This document shows, in pieces, positions 18,782 to 28,807 of a stretch of DNA of 48,094 nucleotides (the stretch's first letter is position 1; every line of letters begins with the position of its first letter). The position numbers and the translations under genes are program-made. The notes beneath the pieces are model-generated. The model was not told the origin of the DNA. It did not search any database and saw only the letters and a program-made list of their open reading frames with translations. The stretch covers positions 1 through 48,094 of the forward strand of contig WFTS01000027.1 of assembly GCA_015485385.1 (NCBI GenBank), read 5' to 3'. Origin of the DNA: Kordiimonadales bacterium. Its GTDB lineage: Bacteria; Pseudomonadota; Alphaproteobacteria; Sphingomonadales; Kordiimonadaceae.

Positions 18782-19870
18782 ATGCCTTGGCAGAATGATG
18801 GGAATGGGGAAAAGCCAAACCCGTGGGGCAATGGCCCGCGGCGTGGTGGTGGCGGAGGTGGCGGCGAGCCACCCCATATTGATGAATTTATCAAAAAAGG
18901 CCAAGAGCAACTAAAACAGGTTCTACCCGGCGGCAAGGGCGTTGTTGGGCTTGTATTGCTTGTGATTATTGCCCTGTGGATGGCATCCGGTTTTTATGTG
19001 GTTGATACGAACGAAAATGCGGTGGTGCTTCGTTTTGGCGAATATTCAGAAACGACATTGCCCGGCCCACATTGGCATTTTCCAACACCAATCGAATCAG
19101 TTGAAAAACGCGGCGTTACTGACAAAAACCTGACACAGATAGGCGCTGTGGGCGTTCAAGGGCGCCCATCACGGCGCGGAGCCACGGCACGGCTCGGGCA
19201 AAACCAGATGCTGACGCAAGATGAAAATATTGTTGATGTGCGTTTCAATGTTGTTTGGAAAATAAGTAATTTACGCAATTATCTATTTAAAATATCTGAC
19301 CAAGAATCGACGGTTGCAGCGGTTTCTGAAAGTGTGATGCGCGAACTTGTAGGTAAAACTCCTATCATTTCAATTCTTCGGGACCGCGGTATTTTACAGG
19401 TGGCAGCAAAGGATGCCATTCAGATAACGCTCAATAAATATGAAGCAGGGATCCATATTCTTGAAGTGCAAATTCAAGAGGCTGAAGCGCCAGCTGAAGT
19501 GAAAGAGGCTTTTCTAGATGTGCAACGCGCAAAGTCTGATGCTCAGCGCTTTGTCAATGATGCCAATAAATACCGTAATGAAGTCGTTCCCAAAGCAGAA
19601 GGCAGTGCAGAGCGCCTGACACAGTTGGCCGAAGGTTACCGTGCTCAAATTGTCGCTGGCGCAGAAGGTGAGGCCGCTCGTTTTCTTTCGGTTTACAATC
19701 AATATACCCTTGCTAAAGACGTGACGAAAAAACGTATCTATTTGGAAACTATGGAACAGATACTTTCGGGGATGGATAAAATCATTCTGGATAGCAATGC
19801 AGGTTCGGGTGCTGTGCCGTATTTGCCTCTGGACCAGCTTGGTAAAAAGCGTGACGGAGGGCAAAAATAA
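18782..19870 (+). CDS. hflK: HflK, membrane SPFH-domain protease modulator
   Basis: Partner of HflC in the large cage that surrounds and restrains the FtsH protease in the inner membrane. It has 362 residues. A Gly/Pro-rich cytoplasmic leader (GNGPRRGGGGGGGEPP) precedes one transmembrane helix (VVGLVLLVIIALWMASGFYVV). The SPFH/band-7 domain follows, with NENAVVLRFGEY and the coiled-coil tail EAPAEVKEAFLDVQRAKSDAQRFVNDA. ATG 18782 follows GGGGAGAG. Its TAA overlaps the hflC ATG by one base (TAATG), so the pair is coupled. Confidence 0.96.
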   Translation: MPWQNDGNGEKPNPWGNGPRRGGGGGGGEPPHIDEFIKKGQEQLKQVLPGGKGVVGLVLLVIIALWMASGFYVVDTNENAVVLRFGEYSETTLPGPHWHFPTPIESVEKRGVTDKNLTQIGAVGVQGRPSRRGATARLGQNQMLTQDENIVDVRFNVVWKISNLRNYLFKISDQESTVAAVSESVMRELVGKTPIISILRDRGILQVAAKDAIQITLNKYEAGIHILEVQIQEAEAPAEVKEAFLDVQRAKSDAQRFVNDANKYRNEVVPKAEGSAERLTQLAEGYRAQIVAGAEGEAARFLSVYNQYTLAKDVTKKRIYLETMEQILSGMDKIILDSNAGSGAVPYLPLDQLGKKRDGGQK

Positions 19871-20742
19871 TGAATAAGAGCGGAATTGCAGGCATCGTTA
19901 TTGTTGCCGTGGGTTTGATATCACTGGTTCAATCAATGTATATTGTTGATGAGCGAGAGCAGGCGCTGGTGTTCCAGCTAGGCAAGTTTATTGACGAGGA
20001 AAAAGAAGCTGGCCTTCACTTTAAAATCCCATTTGTTCAGCAAGTCATAAAAATGGAAAAGCGGATCATGAGTATGGATAATCCGCCTACCGAAGCTTTA
20101 GAAGCTGAACAGCGCAAGCTTTTAGTGGATAGCTTTACGCGCTACCGTATTGTTGATCCACTGACGCGTTTTCAAGCCGCCCCTGATGATCGTTTGGCGG
20201 AAAGCTTATTGTCACAGGCTGTAAATTCAGCTGTGAAAGAAGTGATCGCTCAGCAGACTATGCAGGCGGTTGTCTCTGGGCAACGCTTGGAGCTTATGGA
20301 GCGTATTCGCAGTATTGCCGATGTTAAAGTGCAGCGTTACGGCATGGAAATTGTTGATGTGCGGTTAAAGCGCGTTGATTTGCCACTGCAAAACAGCCAA
20401 GCAATATTCCGGCGTATGGAATCTGAACGTCAGCGGGAAGCTGCCGAAGAACGCGCTAAAGGAAATCGTGACGCAATTAAAATTCGTGCTGATGCAGATC
20501 GTCAGGTTGCGGTTTTGGTTGCGAATGCGGAAAAGAAAGCGCAAATCATTCGTGGTGAAGCTGACGGAACAGCCTCGAAAATTTTTGCGGATGCCTATGG
20601 GAAAGATGTAGAATTCTTTGAATTTTACCGTGCGATGCAAGCGTATCGGAAGGCCCTTGGCAAGGACAATACGACGATGGTTTTATCGCCCGATAGCGAT
20701 TTCTTTAAACTCTTCGTGAACTCGGATGGTAAAAAGAAATAA
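19870..20742 (+). CDS. hflC: HflC, membrane SPFH-domain protease modulator
   Basis: Second subunit of the HflKC cage that regulates FtsH. It has 290 residues: an N-terminal transmembrane helix (IAGIVIVAVGLISLVQSMYIV), then the SPFH domain with DEREQALVFQLGKF, the conserved VDSFTRYRIVDPLTRFQ and a charged helical region (FRRMESERQREAAEERAKGNRD). It ends with the usual FYRAMQAYRKAL and SPDSDFFKLF. It lies directly after hflK and before degP, a common quality-control order in proteobacteria. Confidence 0.96.
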   Translation: MNKSGIAGIVIVAVGLISLVQSMYIVDEREQALVFQLGKFIDEEKEAGLHFKIPFVQQVIKMEKRIMSMDNPPTEALEAEQRKLLVDSFTRYRIVDPLTRFQAAPDDRLAESLLSQAVNSAVKEVIAQQTMQAVVSGQRLELMERIRSIADVKVQRYGMEIVDVRLKRVDLPLQNSQAIFRRMESERQREAAEERAKGNRDAIKIRADADRQVAVLVANAEKKAQIIRGEADGTASKIFADAYGKDVEFFEFYRAMQAYRKALGKDNTTMVLSPDSDFFKLFVNSDGKKK

Positions 20743-20792
20743 ACCATAGCTATGTTCCCAAGGCCTTGTTAGGCCGGGTCTAAGGGATTTGC

Positions 20793-20825
20793 GGGGCCTT
20801 GTTTCCTATATGGAAGCGAGGCCCC
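20793..20825 (+). terminator. Long hairpin after hflC, probable terminator
   Basis: A 14-bp stem (GGGGCCTTGTTTCC with GGAAGCGAGGCCCC, two G-U pairs) and a 5-base loop. The tract after it is GACTTTGTT rather than a clean T run, so it may be a weak terminator or an RNA 3'-end stabiliser. Short ORFs drawn through it are not believable. Confidence 0.55.
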
Positions 20826-21016
20826 GACTTTGTTACAGGTGCGTTTTTTGCTATTTACCGCAGCCATGCAACCTTTTACCGCATCCTGTTGTGTCCAGGG
20901 TTGACCAAAGGTTGTTTTGGTGGTGCGATAGACTTGTTAAATATAAGGATGCTTGTTTGCCTTTGCCTCACAGGGCGTTAAAGTAAGCAACAGCCAAAAT
21001 AAGAAGGAGTAAGTGC

Positions 21017-22546
21017 GTGAGCACCTATCTTACAAATCGAATAGACATGCGAGCGATATCGCTCTCCAAAACACTTATGACAGCCTTTATCATTACGGTG
21101 CTTACCGTGATGTCCCTACAGCCAGCTATAGCCAAAGGCGCACCCGATAGCTTTGCCGACCTTTTTGAAAAGCTCTCTCCGGCTGTTGTTAATATTTCAA
21201 CCGTGCAAACAATCCGAAAATCTGACCGCAGCAGCAGCCGAGGCCGTGTGCCTGAAGGTGTCCCTTTTGGTGAGTTTTGGGAGCAATTTCGCGACAGGTT
21301 TGAAGAAGACGACGAGCCCCGCACTGCGCGCTCGCTTGGCTCTGGCTTTATTATTGATGCCTCTGGAATTGTGATTACCAACAATCATGTTATCGAGGAT
21401 GCAGACGAAATTACGGTACGCCTGAAAGACGAGCATGAGTATGACGCCGAGGTCATCGGCCGCGACGAACTTTCTGATGTGGCGGTGCTGCGTATCAAGC
21501 CTACGGACGGTGAAACCTTTCCCTTCGTGGTGCTAGGCGACAGCGATAAAGGTCGCATCGGTGATTGGGTGATGGCTATTGGCAACCCATTTGGGTTTGA
21601 AAGCTCGGCCTCTGCGGGGATTATTTCAGCCCGTGGGCGCACGATTAATCAGGCCGACGTTGAATATATCCAAACGGACGCTGCGATTAACCGGGGCAAT
21701 TCAGGTGGGCCTCTGTTCAATATGAAGGGTGAAGTGATTGGCATTAACACTGCGATTGTTTCCCCATCAGGCGGCAGCGTGGGCATCGGATTTGCCATTC
21801 CTTCAAACGATGTTAGCCGGGTCGCGGCTGAACTACAAGATCACGGGAAAGTACGCCGTGGCTGGTTGGGCGTTGGGATTGGACCAATGACCAAAGAAAC
21901 CGCCGAAGCTTTGGGAATTAAGATCACCAAAGGCGCTATGATCAACCGCGTTGAAGCCGATAGCCCAGCAGAGGCTGGCGGTGTTGAAGTGGGCGATATC
22001 ATTGTTTCGTGGGACGGTAAGCCAGTGGATGGCCCAAACAGCCTAAGCCGCTTGGTAAAGCGTACGCTGATCGAACAGCCTGTTGATGTTGTTGTGATCC
22101 GCGAAGGCAAACGTGTGACACTTCAAGTGACAACTGGTGAATTAAAACAAGCTGACAGTGACGGAAGCGATGCCTCTGATGGCGACGACGATGACAGCAA
22201 GGGCAAAGCAGATAATGCCCGCGCGCTAGTTGAAGGCATGGAACTTTCGCCTCTGAACGATAGTTTGCGTCGGCGCTACCGTATTGGTGCTGATACAGAA
22301 GGGGTCGTGGTAACGCGTGTTGCGCGCCGCAGCCCTGCTTTCCGCACAGGTATTCGCCCCGGCGCTGTGATTGAACGTGTGAACCAACACAAGGTTTCAA
22401 GCCCAAGCGATGTTGTGAAAGCCGTGGAAGATGCTCGGGAAAATGGCCGAGAGCGTGTTCTTATTCTGGTTACCTTGCGCGGGAATACGGTTCATATTCC
22501 GCTGCGTCTGCTGCGGGAACGCGGTGACGACGAAGAAGAAGGCTAA
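21017..22546 (+). CDS. degP: DegP/HtrA-family periplasmic serine protease (Do-like)
   Basis: Periplasmic protease/chaperone that degrades misfolded envelope proteins. The N-terminal signal (about residues 11-41, hydrophobic ALSKTLMTAFIITVLTVM-like core ending SLQPAIA-KG) is followed by the trypsin-like domain with catalytic His124 (TNNHVIED), Asp154 (ELSDVAVL) and Ser229 (RGNSGGPLF). Two PDZ domains follow, separated by an Asp/Ser-rich linker (DSDGSDASDGDDDD) around residues 375-395. GTG 21017 has AAGGAG eight bases upstream; ATG 21047 is an alternative. degP, degQ and mucD cannot be separated by sequence alone. Confidence 0.94.
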   Translation: MSTYLTNRIDMRAISLSKTLMTAFIITVLTVMSLQPAIAKGAPDSFADLFEKLSPAVVNISTVQTIRKSDRSSSRGRVPEGVPFGEFWEQFRDRFEEDDEPRTARSLGSGFIIDASGIVITNNHVIEDADEITVRLKDEHEYDAEVIGRDELSDVAVLRIKPTDGETFPFVVLGDSDKGRIGDWVMAIGNPFGFESSASAGIISARGRTINQADVEYIQTDAAINRGNSGGPLFNMKGEVIGINTAIVSPSGGSVGIGFAIPSNDVSRVAAELQDHGKVRRGWLGVGIGPMTKETAEALGIKITKGAMINRVEADSPAEAGGVEVGDIIVSWDGKPVDGPNSLSRLVKRTLIEQPVDVVVIREGKRVTLQVTTGELKQADSDGSDASDGDDDDSKGKADNARALVEGMELSPLNDSLRRRYRIGADTEGVVVTRVARRSPAFRTGIRPGAVIERVNQHKVSSPSDVVKAVEDARENGRERVLILVTLRGNTVHIPLRLLRERGDDEEEG

Positions 22547-22585
22547 AGCAAAACCCAAAGCTTTCTTGCGTGAAACATAATAATC

Positions 22586-22612
22586 GGGGCCGGTTCGCTG
22601 GCCCCTTTTTTT
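22586..22612 (+). terminator. Rho-independent terminator after degP
   Basis: GGGGCCGG-TTCG-CTGGCCCC: an 8-bp stem with a UUCG tetraloop followed by seven T. It separates degP from the Rhs remnant. Confidence 0.93.
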
Positions 22613-22699
22613 ATAAATCCACCTGTATGATGTTACGGTGACGAAACATTTATCCCTATGATGCAGAAGGAGACTTTTCAAAACCACAACAGCCGCTGA

Positions 22700-23125
22700 A
22701 ACCCCGCGGCCCATACCGAAAATGATCCGGTCAATGGCACAGACCCAAGTGGGTTGGAAACCTATACTCTAAAGGCTGGTTTTGATTTTGTACCTTTTTT
22801 GGGAGGAGGTGCGGACGGAGGTATATACATCAACCCTAGCTGGGCTAAAGGTTCCCGTTTCGATTTTGGCCTGACTTGGAAAACTCGTAAGTCTGTCGGA
22901 GCAGATGCATCAGTGCAGATAGAACTTGGTGCTACCGGAGGGTCCGCCGAATACCTAAATGGAAAAACTATCAACACCAATGTTGGGGCTGGTCTTTTTG
23001 AAGTTACAGGTACGATAGTATTAGATGAAAATACAAAGGCTAAATCTTGGGGTTTTACGGGTCTCGGCTCGCGGATAGGGTTAGCTTGGGGTGAATTCGG
23101 CTTGATTATACCCTTGAAAGTATAA
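22700..23125 (+). pseudogene. 3' end of an Rhs/YD-repeat gene: core remnant plus C-terminal tip domain
   Basis: The frame that opens after the TGA at 22697 reads HTENDPVNGTDPSGLE and then a 120-residue tail. NDPVNGTDPSGL is the characteristic end of the Rhs core, where the variable C-terminal (often toxin) domain begins. The rest of the core, thousands of bases, is missing. A shifted frame just upstream (PYDAEGDF, near 22655) may be a further trace of the core, which would imply a frameshift. The tail is Gly-rich and probably beta-stranded (GGGADGGIYINPSW, GLGSRIGLAWGEFGL), with no catalytic motif I recognise. A start at TTG 22754 is possible, but there is no ribosome site and a terminator lies just before. 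It overlaps the 3' end of serB by 45 bases. No immunity gene is evident. Confidence 0.6.
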
Positions 23126-23980
23126 CAGCGCGGTGAGATCATTGTATCTTACAGCAGCCGTTGCAGCCTTTCGGGTTTTTGGGTGCGCGTGGTAGGCAAT
23201 GCCGAGGCCTGCGGCCTCAATCATCGGGATATCGTTGGCCCCGTCCCCAACGGCTATGATGCCAGCCTCATTTAGCGCGTGCCTTTTGGTTAGGTCATTT
23301 AAGGTATCCAGCTTGGTTTGCGCGCCGCAGATAGGCGGTATCACTCTGCCGGTTAAAGCGCCGTCTTTCAGTTCAAGAACATTGGCGCGGTGCATATCAA
23401 ATCCGGTGGCCGCCGCCACTTGGCGCGTGAAATAGGTAAAGCCTCCTGAAACCAGCGCAGTATAAGCCCCGTTTGCCTTCATGGTTTGCACCAAAGTGCG
23501 CGCGCCGGGCATAAGCTGGATTCGATCCTCAAAACATGAGCTTAATTGGCCATCCGTAAGGCCTTTCAGCAGGGCGACGCGTTCAGTTAAAGCGGTTTCG
23601 AAATCCAGATCTCCGCGCATGGCGGCCTCTGTGATGGCTGAAACCCGATCTTTAAGTCCGACAAAGTCAGCCAGTTCATCGATACATTCGGCTGTGATTA
23701 TGGTCGAATCCATATCAGCGAGCAGCAGCTTTTTTTTGCGCCCCAAGGCTGGCTGTGCGGCCCAGTCAAGGCCTTCAAGATCATCCAGAGTGTTCGCGGC
23801 GGTTGCTTGGACAAATTCCGCGCTATCGGCGGAGAGAAGCAGGTCACATGCTATTCCATCAGCCAGAGAGGCGATCTCTATAAGTTCGGCTGTGGGTATA
23901 GATTTTATCGCTGCAGCTTCTGCTTCTTCAAGCGAGGTCGCACTGTCGGGCTTGACGATGAGCGTTAATGCGATATCCAT
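23081..23980 (-). CDS. serB: Phosphoserine phosphatase
   Basis: Last step of serine synthesis: O-phosphoserine to serine. It is a HAD-superfamily enzyme of 299 residues. An ACT-like N-terminal region (about 80 residues) precedes motif I LLADMDSTIITAECIDELAD, with the nucleophile Asp and acid/base Asp. The small cap, the Ser of motif II in TALVSGGFTYF, and the motif IV acid pair in GDGANDIPMIEAAGLG follow. ATG 23980 with CAGGA upstream is preferred over the TTG at 23989. The C-terminus LLYFQGYNQAEF is the normal family end, so its overlap with the Rhs remnant is not a truncation. Confidence 0.95.
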   Translation of the reverse strand: MDIALTLIVKPDSATSLEEAEAAAIKSIPTAELIEIASLADGIACDLLLSADSAEFVQATAANTLDDLEGLDWAAQPALGRKKKLLLADMDSTIITAECIDELADFVGLKDRVSAITEAAMRGDLDFETALTERVALLKGLTDGQLSSCFEDRIQLMPGARTLVQTMKANGAYTALVSGGFTYFTRQVAAATGFDMHRANVLELKDGALTGRVIPPICGAQTKLDTLNDLTKRHALNEAGIIAVGDGANDIPMIEAAGLGIAYHAHPKTRKAATAAVRYNDLTALLYFQGYNQAEFTPS

Positions 23981-23995
23981 GGGGGGCAATCCTGA

Positions 23996-24931
23996 ATGTA
24001 TGAGGCAAGTGTGAAACAGGCACTATTTATCGCAGGTCCCACCGCAAGCGGCAAGTCGGCTTTATCATTAAAGCTGGCAAAAGATCTTAACGGTGTGATT
24101 ATAAATGCTGACAGTATGCAGGTGTATGATGGCCTGCGGATTGTGACTGCATGTCCAAGCCCTGAAGACGAGGCCCAAGCCCCGCATAAATTATACCGGT
24201 TCCTTGATCCGGCTGAGGTGTGCTCTGCAGCCTTTTGGGCCGAAAGGGCCGAGGCCGAAATTAAAACTGCTTGGCAAAACAACCAAACCCCGATTGTGAT
24301 CGGCGGTACCGGCATGTATTTCAAGATACTGCTGGGCGGCATAGCAAAAATTCCGGATATTGATCCCGTTGTGCGCGCGGCGGTGCGCGCTGAGTGCGAG
24401 GCAGTCGGGAGCCAAATACTGCACAAAGAATTGCTTACATGCGACCCTATAGTGGCGGCACGTCTGCATGAGGGGGACAGCCAGCGCATTTGCCGCGCAC
24501 TTGAAGTATACCGATCAACAGGTAAACCGCTTAGTGATTGGCAAAAGGAGACCCCTCCGGGCTTTATGCAAGCTGAAGATGATGCAGGGCACATCCGTAA
24601 GCTGGTTCTGGATATAGACCGTGAAACATTATATGCGCGCTGCAATCAACGTTTTGACCAAATGCTGGAAGAGGGAGCGCTAGACGAGGTGCGCAATCTT
24701 ATGTCGCGCGATTTGGATCCAAGTGTGCCGATAATGCGTGCGCTTGGTGTGCCGTCATTGGTTGCCATGATGAACGGCACGCATGACGCTGAGGCGCTTA
24801 TAGAGGATGCCAAGATGCAAACTAGACGCTTTGCCAAGCGGCAATTAACGTGGTTTCGTAACCAGTTTTCCGATTGGGAGCGCATTTCCGCGCAACTTTC
24901 GGAAAGTCAAATTGCCAAAATATTCTCATAA
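23996..24931 (+). CDS. miaA: tRNA dimethylallyltransferase
   Basis: Attaches a dimethylallyl group to N6 of A37 in tRNAs reading UNN codons, which improves codon reading. It has 311 residues. The N-terminal P-loop is IAGPTASGKSALSLKLA; then NADSMQVYDGLRIVTACPSPEDEAQAPHKLY and the GGTGMYFKILLGG motif, and the C-terminal TRRFAKRQLTWFRNQ helix that holds tRNA. It diverges from serB, with only 15 bases between the start codons. Loss of this modification is known to affect attenuation at amino-acid operons, of which two are present downstream. Confidence 0.96.
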   Translation: MYEASVKQALFIAGPTASGKSALSLKLAKDLNGVIINADSMQVYDGLRIVTACPSPEDEAQAPHKLYRFLDPAEVCSAAFWAERAEAEIKTAWQNNQTPIVIGGTGMYFKILLGGIAKIPDIDPVVRAAVRAECEAVGSQILHKELLTCDPIVAARLHEGDSQRICRALEVYRSTGKPLSDWQKETPPGFMQAEDDAGHIRKLVLDIDRETLYARCNQRFDQMLEEGALDEVRNLMSRDLDPSVPIMRALGVPSLVAMMNGTHDAEALIEDAKMQTRRFAKRQLTWFRNQFSDWERISAQLSESQIAKIFS

Positions 24932-25291
24932 AATATCATTTATAGGGTTGACCGCGTAATTTTACTACAATAGAACTTGGATATCGACACCAAGCCAGCC
25001 CAGGCGTCGATACTCTGGAGCCTCCTGCCCAAGTTGGCTCTGACTGTGACGAGACCCACCCCCTGGGGGCGCTTCTTAAGCGCCCCCAACTTATTTCAGG
25101 GGGGAGGCGCTCCGAAGTGCATCCCACTTATATTTAAGGGGAGGTACATTTTAGGCGCTTGATCCGTATCAGGGGTCGCTGTCACATCTGTGGGTGGGAA
25201 TTGGGCTTCAGTTTTACTGGGCTCGTGTTAACACGCGGGATATACCTGAAAATAATCCGTTAACATATCCGGGTTATGATGAGTTGGTTAA
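24932..25291 (+). promoter_or_regulatory. Structured leader region of the ilvBNC operon
   Basis: A possible promoter, TTGACC-17-TAGAAC, sits at 24948-24976. Then come a stem TATCGACACC / GGCGTCGATA (24982-25012, one mismatch) and a hairpin GGGGGCGCTT-CTT-AAGCGCCCCC (25065-25087). Long-range pairings enclose that hairpin: AAGTTGG 25031 with CCAACTT 25086, CCTCC 25021 with GGAGG 25103, and GGAG 25017 with CTCC 25110. GAGCC 25018 can instead pair with GGCTC 25036, so two folds compete. There is no U run, so it is not a simple terminator. The long frame through this region has no ribosome site and is not believed. Confidence 0.55.
25225..25263 (+). CDS. Candidate ilv leader peptide
   Basis: A 12-codon frame, GTG TTA ACA CGC GGG ATA TAC CTG and on to ATA ATC CGT TAA, contains two Leu and three Ile codons plus the GTG. 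It ends 28 bases before the ilvB start. It could be a branched-chain-sensing leader, or chance: the ribosome site is weak and little room is left for a terminator. Confidence 0.25.
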   Translation: MLTRGIYLKIIR

Positions 25292-27130
25292 ATGGACGAT
25301 ACGATGACGATAGCTCCAGCAGGTGCGGACATGGCAACAGCAGATTTAGCAAAAGCCGCAGGCACATCGGATACTGCCGAGGCAGATATGACCGGCGCGA
25401 AACTTATTCTGGAAACTCTCACGGATTTAGGTGTTGAGGTGATCTTTGGCTATCCGGGTGGGGCGGTTTTGCCAATCTATGACGAAATTTTCAAACAAGA
25501 TAAAATTAAACATATCCTTGTGCGCCATGAGCAAGCGGCAACACATGCTGCTGAAGGTTATGCACGCGCGACAGGTAAGCCGGGCGTTGTCCTTGTAACG
25601 TCTGGACCCGGTGCGACCAACGCGGTAACCGGCTTAACAGACGCAATGCTGGATAGTATTCCGATGATATGCATCACAGGCCAAGTGGCGCGGCACCTGA
25701 TAGGCAATGATGCTTTCCAAGAGGCCGATACCGTTGGCATCACGCGGCCTTGTACCAAGCATAATTATTTGGTGAAAGACACAGGTGATATCCCGCGCGT
25801 GATACGGGAAGCTTTTTATGTGGCCTCTAGTGGCCGCCCCGGTCCGGTTGTGATCGACATGCCCAAAGATGTGCAAGTTGAGCGCGCGCAATATCAAAAA
25901 GGTGGGACCGTTGAACACCGTACTTATCAGCCCCAAATGGATGGTGACGAGGCGGCAATTCGCAAAGCGGTGGCTGCTATGGCGGCAGGTATTAGGCCTA
26001 TCATTTATGCCGGTGGAGGCATTGTAAACTCAGGGCCTGAAGCCTCTGAGCTGTTATTTGAGTTCGCAAAATTAACAGGGATGCCTGTAACCAACACCTT
26101 GATGGGATTGGGGACTTTCCCCGCCAGTGATGATCAGTTTTTGGGTATGCTTGGTATGCACGGCACATGGGAAGCCAATCATGCGATGCATGACTGCGAC
26201 GTGATGGTGGCAATTGGTGCTCGCTTTGACGATAGAGTCACAGGGCGCATTGATGCCTTTTCTCCGGGTTCGACCAAAATTCATGTGGATATCGACCTAT
26301 CGAGCATCAATAAAAATGTTGCTGTAGATATTCCGGTGATCGGAGATGCCGCTTCAGTTTTGAAACGCTTTATAGCGATTTGGAAAGAAAACTCTTATGG
26401 CTCTAGCCAGCCATCACTTGATGCATGGTGGCAGCAGATTACCCATTGGCGCGCGAAAGATTGCCTTGGCTATCCGGACAGTGACGAAATCATCATGCCG
26501 CAAAAATCCTTAGAACGGTTGCAGGCGCTTGCGGGCGGTGAAAATACGATATTTTCCACTGAAGTTGGTCAGCATCAGATGTGGGCGGCCCAGTATCTAA
26601 CTTTTGAAAAACCCAACCGCTGGCTAACGTCCGGTGGGCTAGGCACTATGGGATACGGCCTACCCGCGATTATCGGAGCGCAGATCGCCTTTCCTGATAA
26701 ATTGTGTATTTGTGTGGCGGGTGAAGCCTCAATACAAATGAATATTCAGGAACTTGCAACAATCAAGCAATATAAGCTGCCGGTGAAAATCTTTATCATG
26801 AATAATGAATTTATGGGCATGGTACGTCAGTGGCAGGACCTAAGCTATGAAGGTCGACGTTCTGAGACATATTCCAGTGCGCTACCTGATTTTGTCGCAC
26901 TTGCAGAGGCCTACGGTATCAAAGGCATGCTGTTGGATGATCCTAAAAAACTGGATAGTAGCATCCAGGAAATGGTTGACCATGAAGGCCCCGTTTTGAT
27001 GGATTGCCGCATCGCCAAAATTGAAAATGTATTTCCCATGGTGCCAGCAGGGGCTGCGCATAACGAAATGATGTTATCTGGGGATGGGATTAGTGGACCA
27101 AAAGATGATGAGGCACTGGCTGCGCTGTAA
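25292..27130 (+). CDS. ilvB: Acetolactate synthase large (catalytic) subunit
   Basis: Condenses pyruvate with pyruvate or 2-ketobutyrate, the first common step to valine, leucine and isoleucine; uses thiamine diphosphate, Mg2+ and FAD. It has 612 residues. Motifs: [18 protein letters not shown] and the catalytic Glu in [37 protein letters not shown]; the ThDP-metal motif [15 protein letters not shown] (residues 477-491) with [14 protein letters not shown]. The metal motif reads GEAS in place of the textbook GDG(S). ATG 25292 is taken; ATG 25304 or 25331 are possible, since the first 30 residues are not conserved. First gene of ilvBNC. Confidence 0.95.
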   Translation: MDDTMTIAPAGADMATADLAKAAGTSDTAEADMTGAKLILETLTDLGVEVIFGYPGGAVLPIYDEIFKQDKIKHILVRHEQAATHAAEGYARATGKPGVVLVTSGPGATNAVTGLTDAMLDSIPMICITGQVARHLIGNDAFQEADTVGITRPCTKHNYLVKDTGDIPRVIREAFYVASSGRPGPVVIDMPKDVQVERAQYQKGGTVEHRTYQPQMDGDEAAIRKAVAAMAAGIRPIIYAGGGIVNSGPEASELLFEFAKLTGMPVTNTLMGLGTFPASDDQFLGMLGMHGTWEANHAMHDCDVMVAIGARFDDRVTGRIDAFSPGSTKIHVDIDLSSINKNVAVDIPVIGDAASVLKRFIAIWKENSYGSSQPSLDAWWQQITHWRAKDCLGYPDSDEIIMPQKSLERLQALAGGENTIFSTEVGQHQMWAAQYLTFEKPNRWLTSGGLGTMGYGLPAIIGAQIAFPDKLCICVAGEASIQMNIQELATIKQYKLPVKIFIMNNEFMGMVRQWQDLSYEGRRSETYSSALPDFVALAEAYGIKGMLLDDPKKLDSSIQEMVDHEGPVLMDCRIAKIENVFPMVPAGAAHNEMMLSGDGISGPKDDEALAAL

Positions 27131-27188
27131 TTGTTATGAATTTGTTTGGCGCACGGTGTTAGATACCTGATATATCAAGTGTGAGTGA

Positions 27189-27722
27189 ATGACTAAAATG
27201 GATGGCTCAATGAAAGAAATTGGACCCATAGCCCGGCATACGATCAGCGTTGTTGTTGATAACGAATCCGGTGTGCTTGCGCGCGTGATTGGCCTGTTTT
27301 CGGGCCGTGGTTATAATATTGAAAGCCTTACGGTGGCTGCGATCGAGAAAAAAGATCAGCGCTCAAGGATAACAATTGTCACCACGGGCACACCGATGAT
27401 TATCGAACAGATCAAAGCGCAATTAGACCGACTTGTGCCAGTGCATAAAGTAGCGGACTTAACAATCGAAGGTCCGTTTGTATCGCGTGACCTAGCGCTG
27501 GTGAAGGTTACGGGTGCTGGCGAAAAACGTGTCGAGGCACTGCGCCTTGCCGATGCTTTCCGTGCCAGCGTAGTCGATAGTACGACTACGAGCTTCGTTT
27601 TTGAACTGACAGGTTCAGCCGATAAGTTAAATGCTTTTGTAGAATTGATGGCAGAATTAGGCCTTGTTGAGGTCGCCCGTACAGGGGCTGTGGCGCTTAG
27701 TCGTGGCACAAACTGCTTATAG
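27189..27722 (+). CDS. ilvN: Acetolactate synthase small (regulatory) subunit
   Basis: Activates the large subunit and gives valine feedback inhibition. It has 177 residues. The N-terminal ACT domain is clear (HTISVVVDNESGVLARVIGLFSGRGYNIESLTVAA). The C-terminal ACT-like half contains VDSTTTSFVFELTGSADKLNAFVELM. It lies 58 bases after ilvB and 59 before ilvC. The subunit is called ilvN or ilvH according to isozyme; with one enzyme visible here the choice is arbitrary. Confidence 0.95.
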   Translation: MTKMDGSMKEIGPIARHTISVVVDNESGVLARVIGLFSGRGYNIESLTVAAIEKKDQRSRITIVTTGTPMIIEQIKAQLDRLVPVHKVADLTIEGPFVSRDLALVKVTGAGEKRVEALRLADAFRASVVDSTTTSFVFELTGSADKLNAFVELMAELGLVEVARTGAVALSRGTNCL

Positions 27723-27760
27723 AATTTGTGTATTTTGAATTTTGGCTCAGACCCCCATGA

Positions 27761-28801
<1,041 letters not shown>

Positions 28802-28807
28802 CTTTGG

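Noticed and set aside
17550-18872. N-terminally extended Mrp of 440 residues
   Set aside because: The first 85 codons run into the hflK promoter region and lack family similarity; ATG 18617 has a good ribosome site.
20789-20986. Two overlapping 60-65-codon ORFs after hflC
   Set aside because: They run through the 14-bp hairpin at 20793-20825, have no ribosome site, and do not match the small DUF2065-type protein that sometimes follows hflC.
22397-22714. Minus-strand 105-codon ORF between degP and serB
   Set aside because: It crosses the degP terminator and the degP coding end, and has no recognisable protein features.
24936-25162. ORFs on both strands across the ilv leader
   Set aside because: The composition follows the GC hairpins, the plus-strand one starts with TTG without a ribosome site, and transcription probably begins after it.
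24982-25200. 6S RNA, SRP RNA or T-box identity for the ilv leader
   Set aside because: The conserved SRP loop and T-box motifs are absent, and I could not fit the 6S central bubble with confidence; left as an unassigned structured RNA.
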